This document shows, piece by piece, positions 1-6,054 of a DNA stretch of 8,558 bases. Within the stretch, counting starts at the first letter, position 1. Every line of letters begins with the position of its first letter. A program made the translations under genes and the position numbers. This stretch comes from Candidatus Poseidoniaceae archaeon (GTDB lineage Archaea > Thermoplasmatota > Poseidoniia > Poseidoniales > Poseidoniaceae), in assembly GCA_949373265.1 (NCBI GenBank), contig CASICT010000032.1:1-8558 (forward strand), given 5' to 3'. Below the pieces are notes generated by a model. It did no database searches. It saw nothing but the letters and a program-made list of their open reading frames with translations, and was not told where the DNA came from.

Positions 1-2486
1 CCAGGGAAACCTAAGTCCACTGGAACGCCACCGACTGTTGATATCAACCCGGACATGATTAGTTGATTTCCAATTGGAGGGGTTGGCCAAGATGCCTTTT
101 TCCAGTCTTTCTTTCCTAGCTTAATGGTTTTCAAATCCTTACGAACTACCCATGAATTAGCATACCAAGAATGCTCTTTCATAATGTTTTTAGATACATC
201 AGGGGCAGCAATAACATTGTGATTATTCACCCAATTAGTTTCAAATTTCCCGCCCATCGTATCTGCCCAGACCAATCCTGTAGATTCTTCTTCAGGCATC
301 TTCATCTCACCTTCAGATGCTAGGTAAATGGCTAATCTCCTGAGGTGAGGGTGGCGAGGATGTAACTTCATTGTCTTCACTACGATATTTGCAGCACTAG
401 CAATCATTCCTTTATCCAAATACAGGAGAGCACGAGCAGTTTGACCATGAGGCCATTCGAACATATCAATTTCATTTTTATCGGCCCATGCCTCTAATTT
501 GTCAAGAGCGATATCTGATTGAGACCAAACTCTTAATCTAGCGATTTCACCTAGTATGTGCCGCTTTGAGGCAGGGTTGTTTTTCCATACTAAATCACCG
601 GCAGGGACTCCATCACGGTATCTTTTCATCAAATCAATGTTGAGTTTAGTCAAAGGATCTAATCTTAGCATTAACATAATGTTATTTGGGATTTTAATTG
701 AAGGATTCAATACAGAACAAACCCATCGCAATCTTGCAGATTCAATATCTTCGGTTTGTAGGAGTTTTAGCCTAGGAATCGCTTCAGGAATATCCCTTTG
801 TGCAAGTGATGATGCTGCAAGAATTAAACGAGCGATTTCTCCTGTTCGTCCGGCCCTAAGTGCGAGGAACGAAAGTGCAACCTGTTCAGCCTCATCCCAT
901 CTACCTAATCCCATCAACAATTCCATATTCGCCTCAGTGCGTCTAACGAGGGACAAACCTTCGATCATTTCTTCACCATGGTCTTCATGCAATAGATCCA
1001 TTTTATCCATCGCCTTAGACCATTCATCAGCGGCTATCAAATCGCTAAATGCTTCACCTTTACGGTAAATCATTCCTTCGATTGCTTCTAATTGAATTCG
1101 ATTTTGGTTAGCCATTGCATCAAATGTAATGTCATCCAGATGTTGACCAGTTCGCCTTGATAGTAGCCAAATTCCTAGGAATGTAATTTGGCCTCCAGAT
1201 GCTAACATCCATGTCAGTTCTTCTAAAGCATTTTTACGGACAATTTGGCAAATCGAATCTTGCCAAGTTCCACATTCTGCACCTTGTGGAAGATATTGCG
1301 AGTCCCAGAATGTTAGCATAGCCAAGGCTAGTAACAGCATAGACTGACCGGCAAAACCTGTGAAACAGAAATTCAGGACCTTTGCCTGTTGACTCTTCTC
1401 ACTTCGTAATAACCTTGAATCTGCAAGACGAATTCCACCTTTTCCCGAAACATCAGCAACATCTAAGAATAGAATTCTTGCAACTTCATAAACAAACAAG
1501 AATCCAACAACTGCTACGTTCAGTAATAGGAATAATAGAACAATTGTTACCAATGGAACTCTGATACCTGCTTCAGAAATATTTGAAAATAACTCAATCG
1601 CAAAGAAACCTAAGACTCCACCTTCTTCCATTATAGTGGATTGAGGCCTGTATTCTGGCAAGTCTAGAACTCTTTGAGTATGTTCAAACATCGTTGGATC
1701 AATTGCTAAAAGTATCAACGAAACCAGTGTATTAAAGGCAATAAATGGCATTACTGCAGTATTTAGCCAGACCAAGGTTGCGATAAACTGCTTTCTTGCT
1801 CTTGGTTTGTAGGGGTAAAATGCCGAAGGCTCACCTCTTGATAATTGCTTACTGGATTCAACTAAAGCAGTCCATGAAGAGCCCATTACGCGACCATATG
1901 CGATAAATCCTGGAGAAAATGCTAGAAGGCCGGTAAGTGCTAATTTACGGTCCAATGAAATATCTGCTAACCCCATAATGTACCATAGCATCAATAGTGC
2001 TGTGAACCAAATAATAGTGATGTTAATTCCTACTCCACTACGAAATGTGCTTGTTCCTTGTAAAGTGGTTCGCTTCCCCCCAGTTCTGGTGATTAATTGT
2101 GTACTCATCGATACACCTGTAGATATCATTGCTGGAATACTAATCAAAACGAGGGCTGAGGCAAGCGAAAACATGTGTAGCCCCTCTGTCCATTCTAATT
2201 GATAAAATAGCCATTCTACAGCAAGTAGAATCGCTCCTGTAAGAGCCATCACATAGACGGTTAGACCATTACGCATACCTGGGGCCTTCAACAAGTCGCG
2301 AGCCTCAATATTATTCGCGGTAACCGTGTGAACTTCATACCTCATCGGCCCTGTTGGAAATGCAACCTGTAGGCCAGAAAGTCCTCTGGGAATGAGTTTC
2401 TCTTGAAATAAATACGCTAGTAATCCCGATAATGTAATGGCTACAAAAACCATAGCATCGAAGTCACTTACGAGTTTTATTCCCAT
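1..2486 (-). CDS. Large multi-spanning membrane protein with C-terminal TPR-like helical domain, 3'-truncated by window edge
   Basis: An uninterrupted reading frame of 828 codons runs from ATG at 2486 to the left edge with no stop, so the C-terminus lies outside. I do not recognise the family. The N-terminal half has about nine hydrophobic segments, near residues 11-27, 75-95, 105-122, 152-172, 182-199, 235-262, 310-333, 375-394 and 426-442. Basic residues (R134/K138/R139/R149, R229/R231/K232, R353/R358/R361/K364, R444/R445) fall on alternate sides, which predicts an outside N-terminus and a cytoplasmic C-terminus. The external loop at 395-425 carries a possible disulfide pair, C405 and C413. 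From about residue 450 the protein is soluble and helical, with TPR-like stretches such as GRWDEAEQVALSFLALRAG and a later ALLYLDKGMIASAA segment. A modest GAGG precedes the start by about 8 nt. The start is 9 bp after the thrS stop, suggesting one transcript. No enzyme motif is visible. A scaffold or export/assembly role is only a guess. Confidence 0.85.
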   Translation of the reverse strand, partial: MGIKLVSDFDAMVFVAITLSGLLAYLFQEKLIPRGLSGLQVAFPTGPMRYEVHTVTANNIEARDLLKAPGMRNGLTVYVMALTGAILLAVEWLFYQLEWTEGLHMFSLASALVLISIPAMISTGVSMSTQLITRTGGKRTTLQGTSTFRSGVGINITIIWFTALLMLWYIMGLADISLDRKLALTGLLAFSPGFIAYGRVMGSSWTALVESSKQLSRGEPSAFYPYKPRARKQFIATLVWLNTAVMPFIAFNTLVSLILLAIDPTMFEHTQRVLDLPEYRPQSTIMEEGGVLGFFAIELFSNISEAGIRVPLVTIVLLFLLLNVAVVGFLFVYEVARILFLDVADVSGKGGIRLADSRLLRSEKSQQAKVLNFCFTGFAGQSMLLLALAMLTFWDSQYLPQGAECGTWQDSICQIVRKNALEELTWMLASGGQITFLGIWLLSRRTGQHLDDITFDAMANQNRIQLEAIEGMIYRKGEAFSDLIAADEWSKAMDKMDLLHEDHGEEMIEGLSLVRRTEANMELLMGLGRWDEAEQVALSFLALRAGRTGEIARLILAASSLAQRDIPEAIPRLKLLQTEDIESARLRWVCSVLNPSIKIPNNIMLMLRLDPLTKLNIDLMKRYRDGVPAGDLVWKNNPASKRHILGEIARLRVWSQSDIALDKLEAWADKNEIDMFEWPHGQTARALLYLDKGMIASAANIVVKTMKLHPRHPHLRRLAIYLASEGEMKMPEEESTGLVWADTMGGKFETNWVNNHNVIAAPDVSKNIMKEHSWYANSWVVRKDLKTIKLGKKDWKKASWPTPPIGNQLIMSGLISTVGGVPVDLGFP

Positions 2487-2495
2487 AGTGTAGCC

Positions 2496-4523
2496 TCAAT
2501 CATTCTGCGGTGGTACAAGCGAGAGAGTAGGTGTTTTAGAATTGATTTCCTCTAACAGTTCAGAAAGGAATGTCTCGAATCCAACCCCTGCTCTCTGGTC
2601 ACCATTTCTAGCTCTAATTGACACTGTATTGTTCGAAGTTTCATCATCACCTAGAATTAACATGTAAGCCGGCTGAAATTTCCTATGCATTCGAATCTTC
2701 TTTCCAATTGTGTTATCGCTATCATCTAACTCAACTCGAACTCCTGCGGATTTTAGTTTATCATTAATTTCTCTACCATAATCTACTTGTTTCTCAGATA
2801 TAGTTAGTATATGGATTTGAGTTGGTGCTAGCCATGTCGGGAATTTTCCAGCAAAGTGTTCAATCAATACTCCACAGAACCTTTCCATCGAGCCAAATGG
2901 GGCGCGATGAATCATTACAGGTCGATGCATTTCTCCATCACTTCCTTTGTATTGTAATTCAAACCTTTCAGGGAGATTGTAATCCACTTGAACAGTGCCT
3001 AGTTGCCATTCACGACCGATTACATCCTTGACAATGAAATCGATTTTCGGTCCATAGAAAGCCGCTTCACCTGGCTCTTCGGACCAATTAATATCCAGAC
3101 TACTTGCTGCACTCCTACATGCATCTTCAGCAAGGTCCCACTTTTCACTCGCTCCAACATACTTGCTTGAATCAGTATCACGTAGGCCTACTCGGACTCG
3201 ATAGTCGCTCATTCCTAAGGCCTCAAAGATAACTTCAACCAGTTCAATACAGCCTAGCACTTCCTTGGCTATTTGGTCTTCAGTAACGAATAGATGCGCA
3301 TCATCTTGAGTAAATCCACGCACTCTAGTCATTCCAGAGATTTCTCCCGACTGTTCCCATCGATATACAGTACCAAACTCTGCTAGCCTTAACGGCAAAT
3401 CTCGATAAGAGCGTGCCTGTGATGAATAAATCTTGATGTGGTGAGGACAGTTCATTGGTTTCAGCATGTATCCGTCAATATCACCTGCAGCCATCATGTT
3501 GGATAATTCTCCGCATGTACAGCCTTCACTCGCTAATTTAACCATCATATCTTTCTCGACAAGAGGTGGATATTGTGAATCCTGATAATATGGGAAGTGG
3601 CCACTGGTCCGATACAAGTCCAATTTACCGATATGTGGAGTGTAAACCTGCTGATATCCCTGCCTTGTTAGATGTTCAGATATGAAATTCTGCAAACAAG
3701 TACGGATTGTAGCACCTCTCGGCGTCCACAGAATCAATCCCTGTCCAACATCTTCGTCCACATGGAATAATTGCAAATCCTTGCCTAGTTTTCTGTGATC
3801 TCTTTTCTTTGCTTCTTCAATCGAAGTCATGGTTGCCTTTAGAGCATCCTTAGTTGGTTCAATAATTCCATAGATGCGGGTTAACTGTTCTCTGCTCTGA
3901 TCTCCTCGCCAAAAAGCCGAAGAGACAGATGTTAGTCGAACATGCATTAGTTTAGCAGTCGAGTGTACGTGTGGACCAAGACAGAGGTCATACCATTCTC
4001 CTTGCTGGTAAATCGTAGATCCATCGCCGTCTTCCAATTTGTCATTGATTATTTCCAACTTATACGGATTTGATGCAAACTTTTCTTCTAATTCAGTCTC
4101 ACTGCATTCAATTCTGTCTATCGTTAAATTTCGACGAGCGATTTCATGCATCTTCTTCTGAACCGCTTTCAGTTCTGATTCCCCGAAATCATTCAGGTCT
4201 GCAAAGTCATAGTAAAACCCACGATCAATGGCAGGACCTATTGTCGGTTTAGCATCTGGATAGAGTGATGTTACCGCTTGGGCCAAAAGATGTGCAGCAC
4301 TATGGCGGAGGATGTGAATTCCGTCATGTTCGAACCCAGAAATCCCTTCTACAGTGCAATCTTCTTCAAGAATCGTAGAGAAGTCTTTGCCTAATCCATC
4401 GACCATTGCAGCGACGCAGTCATGCTTACGCCCCTCAATATCTATTACGATTTCACCTGCGGTGATGCCGGATGTATATTCGTTGATTGTACCATCTGGT
4501 AGTGTGACAGATATCATCGACAT
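2496..4523 (-). CDS. thrS: Threonyl-tRNA synthetase, bacterial-type architecture
   Basis: This enzyme charges tRNA-Thr with threonine using ATP (EC 6.1.1.3) in the cytoplasm. The 675-residue protein is slightly longer than E. coli ThrRS (642). It has an N-terminal TGS domain (about 1-62, SVTLPDG start), an editing domain (about 65-240) with the HxxxH pair H74/H78 and the C181/H185 pair in DLCLGPHVHS, a class II catalytic core (about 255-545), and an anticodon-binding domain (about 560-660). The catalytic zinc ligands are C359 (KPMNCPHH), H410 (FTQDDAH) and H539 (MIHRAPFG). Motif 2 arginine is R388 and motif 3 arginine is R548. Compared with E. coli there is an insertion before KPMNCP (about 319-350) containing a CxC at 335/337. 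ATG at 4523 is used, with GGAG 7 nt upstream; a second in-frame ATG at 4517 is possible. The membrane protein gene follows after 9 bp. If the host is archaeal, this is a bacterial-type enzyme that replaced the archaeal form with its DTD-like editing domain. Confidence 0.97.
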   Translation of the reverse strand: MSMISVTLPDGTINEYTSGITAGEIVIDIEGRKHDCVAAMVDGLGKDFSTILEEDCTVEGISGFEHDGIHILRHSAAHLLAQAVTSLYPDAKPTIGPAIDRGFYYDFADLNDFGESELKAVQKKMHEIARRNLTIDRIECSETELEEKFASNPYKLEIINDKLEDGDGSTIYQQGEWYDLCLGPHVHSTAKLMHVRLTSVSSAFWRGDQSREQLTRIYGIIEPTKDALKATMTSIEEAKKRDHRKLGKDLQLFHVDEDVGQGLILWTPRGATIRTCLQNFISEHLTRQGYQQVYTPHIGKLDLYRTSGHFPYYQDSQYPPLVEKDMMVKLASEGCTCGELSNMMAAGDIDGYMLKPMNCPHHIKIYSSQARSYRDLPLRLAEFGTVYRWEQSGEISGMTRVRGFTQDDAHLFVTEDQIAKEVLGCIELVEVIFEALGMSDYRVRVGLRDTDSSKYVGASEKWDLAEDACRSAASSLDINWSEEPGEAAFYGPKIDFIVKDVIGREWQLGTVQVDYNLPERFELQYKGSDGEMHRPVMIHRAPFGSMERFCGVLIEHFAGKFPTWLAPTQIHILTISEKQVDYGREINDKLKSAGVRVELDDSDNTIGKKIRMHRKFQPAYMLILGDDETSNNTVSIRARNGDQRAGVGFETFLSELLEEINSKTPTLSLVPPQND

Positions 4524-4533
4524 AGGTTGTCTC

Positions 4534-4550
4534 CGCCCCCTACGGGGGCG
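4534..4550 (-). promoter_or_regulatory. GC-rich hairpin in the thrS leader, abutting the ribosome-binding site
   Basis: On the thrS strand the leader folds as CGCCCCC-GTA-GGGGGCG, a perfect 7-bp stem with a 3-nt loop, in otherwise AT-leaning DNA. The last stem base is the first G of the GGAG Shine-Dalgarno-like sequence, which lies 7 nt before the thrS ATG. A hairpin there could control ribosome access. There is no T-run after it on either strand, so it does not look like an intrinsic terminator. The structure is read directly from sequence; the regulatory role is inferred. Confidence 0.55.
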
Positions 4551-4572
4551 CTACTACACTTCACCTTAGTGC

Positions 4573-4582
4573 TAAAAATAAT
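4573..4582 (-). promoter_or_regulatory. Candidate TATA element for thrS
   Basis: On the minus strand this reads ATTATTTTTA, the most TATA-like stretch of the 99-bp gap between the small upstream gene and thrS. At the usual archaeal spacing of roughly 25 nt, transcription would start close to 4550, just at the 5' side of the leader hairpin, giving a leader of about 25-30 nt. The T-run in it could equally act as a U-rich terminator for the upstream small gene. No B-recognition element was confirmed. Confidence 0.3.
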
Positions 4583-4622
4583 GAGTGCTAGCCGTTCTTT
4601 TTACTGTTACAGAAATGCCAGA

Positions 4623-4886
4623 TTACCATTCAACGTCGAAATCATCGCCTTCCTTTGATGAAGGTTCAGCAACGACTTCTACCTGCTTTTTTTCTTCAAC
4701 CACTTTGCGGTTTGAAACCATTTTTATTTCGGTTCTTTTCTCAACAATATCTCTTTGTCCGCGAAAAGCAGGTCCATCGTGAGTTTTGGTATCCTTCTGT
4801 TCTTTGGTAGCCGGTTCTTTCTTCTCTTCCTTGAGTTGTTTAGCCCAAGCACCTCCGAAACTCAATTCGTCAGTCCGCCTCTCCAT
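4623..4886 (-). CDS. Small, highly charged hypothetical protein (87 aa)
   Basis: I do not recognise this protein. It runs from MERRTDELSFGGAWAKQL, through a Lys/Glu-rich and probably disordered middle (about 18-35 and 49-70), to an acidic, aromatic tail, DDFDVEW. No hydrophobic segment, signal peptide or cysteine is present, so it should be soluble and cytoplasmic. ATG at 4886 is chosen because GAGGTG sits just upstream at 4889-4894. An in-frame ATG at 4913 would add nine residues but lacks a ribosome-binding site and lies inside an inverted repeat. The frame stays open further upstream, but that part is antisense to the NAD kinase gene and is very unlikely to be coding. The gene is divergent from the NAD kinase gene with 64 bp between starts, and lies 99 bp upstream of thrS on the same strand. 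The ordered ends flanking a charged linker suggest a peptide that binds a partner; this is inference. A non-coding reading is possible but less likely, because it fills an otherwise empty gap in compact DNA. Confidence 0.65.
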   Translation of the reverse strand: MERRTDELSFGGAWAKQLKEEKKEPATKEQKDTKTHDGPAFRGQRDIVEKRTEIKMVSNRKVVEEKKQVEVVAEPSSKEGDDFDVEW

Positions 4887-4906
4887 GACACCTCGTTGTA
4901 AGAACA

Positions 4907-4930
4907 GATACATAATCGGTTTGATGTATC
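4907..4930. promoter_or_regulatory. Inverted repeat centred in a divergent promoter region
   Basis: GATACAT (4907-4913) and ATGTATC (4924-4930) form perfect 7-bp arms with a 10-bp spacer. The midpoint, 4918.5, is exactly midway between the start codons of the two divergent genes (4886 and 4951). Each arm is also TATA-like (ACATAA toward the NAD kinase, TTATGTAT toward the small gene). It may be a dimeric regulator site, a pair of mirrored core promoter elements, or both. The symmetry is seen directly; the function is inferred. Confidence 0.5.
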
Positions 4931-4940
4931 GTGAACATCT

Positions 4941-4947
4941 GGAGTGA
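4941..4947 (+). promoter_or_regulatory. Ribosome-binding site of the NAD kinase gene
   Basis: GGAGTGA lies just upstream of ATG at 4951, with 6 nt between GGAG and the start. It matches the complement of the 16S rRNA 3' end and fixes the start of the NAD kinase reading frame. Confidence 0.7.
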
Positions 4948-4950
4948 CAT

Positions 4951-6054
4951 ATGCGCCTAGCCGTCATCGTCAACCCTGATGCCGGACTTGGCGGTAGACT
5001 TGGATTCAAGGGTAGTGATGGACGGGCTGCTGAAGCAAGGGCTGCAGGTGCTGTGGATAGAGCTGGGCCAAGAATGAAACAATGCCTCGAGCACCTATCT
5101 TCATTGGCTAGAACACCAATCGAAATCATTGCATGGGATGGGCGAATGGGAGGCGATTGGATTCCGGGTGAATATACCTCAACCGGACAAACCCCTTCAC
5201 AAACCAATGCAAATTCAACAGCAGAATTCATTACTTCACATGAACCTGACATTTTCCTGTATGCAGGTGGTGATGGTACTACTAGAGATATCGTTGGTGC
5301 AATGGGTGAAAGAGAAGTTCCAATCGTGGGAGTTCCAGGAGGCGTAAAGATGCACAGTGGATGTTTTGCTACCACTCCAAAGGCTGCAGCGGAAGTTATC
5401 TGGTCGTTCATTACTGGTGATCTGATGATAGCTAGAACTGAAGTAATGGATTTGGATGAAGAAGTTTACCAAAAAGGCGAATGGAAAGTCCGAATGTATG
5501 GGGAGGCATTCACTCCGGCCAGCCCTCGTTGGATGCAGGGTGCAAAAGAACAGGTACAGCGTGAATCAGAAAGTGAAACTCTTGAATCGATGGCTTTGCA
5601 CATTGGTGGATTGGTAGAGGAAAACCCCGATTTGATGATAGTTTGGGGTAGCGGAGGTACGTTACGCCAGATGTGCAGGGAACTTGATTTTGAATCAACT
5701 CTACTAGGGATTGATATTCAACATCAAGGAGTTATGCATTGTGACCTAAACGAGAACGATTTGCTTGAACATATTGAAAAGCACGATGGGAATATTTTGC
5801 TACTATTGTCTCCTATGGGAGGCCAAGGCTTCCTTATTGGAAGAGGAAACTTACAGTTGTCTCCTGCTGTATTACGTGGAATTGGAATTGACAATATCCT
5901 TGGAATCGCTACGCCAGCAAAACTGCTTGGATTAAGCGAAGTTAGAATCGATACTGGCGAAGATAGTCTCGATGAAGAAATCCGTGCGAAAAAATATTTG
6001 AAAATGTTGCAAGGCTATCGGACAACTCGAATTATTCGAGTATCTTCAGATTGA
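4951..6054 (+). CDS. Predicted ATP-NAD kinase (COG3199-type, nadK-like)
   Basis: This protein probably phosphorylates NAD+ to NADP+ with ATP (or polyphosphate) in the cytoplasm, feeding NADPH-dependent biosynthesis. The 367-residue length suits the COG3199 branch, which is longer than classical NadK. Family marks are the N-terminus [20 protein letters not shown] (residues 6-25), the NAD kinase signature AGGDGT (105-110; D108 is the expected catalytic aspartate), [16 protein letters not shown] (126-141), WGSGGTLRQ (232-240), LLGIDI (251-256), [15 protein letters not shown] (286-300) and a C-terminal ATPAKLLGL (320-328). All expected blocks are present in order, so the gene looks intact. A clear GGAGTGA supports the ATG start. 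It is the only rightward gene in the window, divergent from a small charged-protein gene, and its last 9 bp overlap the end of pyrG on the other strand. The family assignment is strong. The choice of phosphate donor, and NAD+ versus NADH as substrate, cannot be read from sequence. Confidence 0.93.
   Translation: MRLAVIVNPDAGLGGRLGFKGSDGRAAEARAAGAVDRAGPRMKQCLEHLSSLARTPIEIIAWDGRMGGDWIPGEYTSTGQTPSQTNANSTAEFITSHEPDIFLYAGGDGTTRDIVGAMGEREVPIVGVPGGVKMHSGCFATTPKAAAEVIWSFITGDLMIARTEVMDLDEEVYQKGEWKVRMYGEAFTPASPRWMQGAKEQVQRESESETLESMALHIGGLVEENPDLMIVWGSGGTLRQMCRELDFESTLLGIDIQHQGVMHCDLNENDLLEHIEKHDGNILLLLSPMGGQGFLIGRGNLQLSPAVLRGIGIDNILGIATPAKLLGLSEVRIDTGEDSLDEEIRAKKYLKMLQGYRTTRIIRVSSD
6025..6041. repeat. 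Inverted repeat at the convergent gene junction
   Basis: ACTCGAA (6025-6031), spacer TTA and TTCGAGT (6035-6041) form a perfect 7-bp hairpin. It lies in the last codons of the NAD kinase gene and begins 4 nt beyond the pyrG stop codon at 6046. It could fold in both converging transcripts and mark or protect their 3' ends. No T-run follows on either strand, so it is not a classical intrinsic terminator. Chance is possible. Confidence 0.4.

Noticed and set aside
556..1068. Plus-strand open frame of 170 codons
   Set aside because: It is antisense to the continuous 828-codon membrane/helical-repeat gene, has no recognisable domain and has no ribosome-binding site of note.
4534..4550. Intrinsic terminator for the small upstream gene
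   Set aside because: The stem is strong but no T-run follows on either strand, and it sits against the thrS ribosome-binding site.
4924..4947. Possible upstream mini-ORF (MYRELHE-like seven codons, stop just before the NAD kinase ATG)
   Set aside because: It has no ribosome-binding site, and its ATG is simply one arm of the inverted repeat; nothing supports its translation.
4887..5411. N-terminal extension of the small minus-strand protein back to 5411
   Set aside because: This part is antisense to the first ~150 codons of a clearly recognised NAD kinase, is Pro/Ser/Ala-rich without motifs, and a good ribosome-binding site sits at 4889-4894 for the shorter start.
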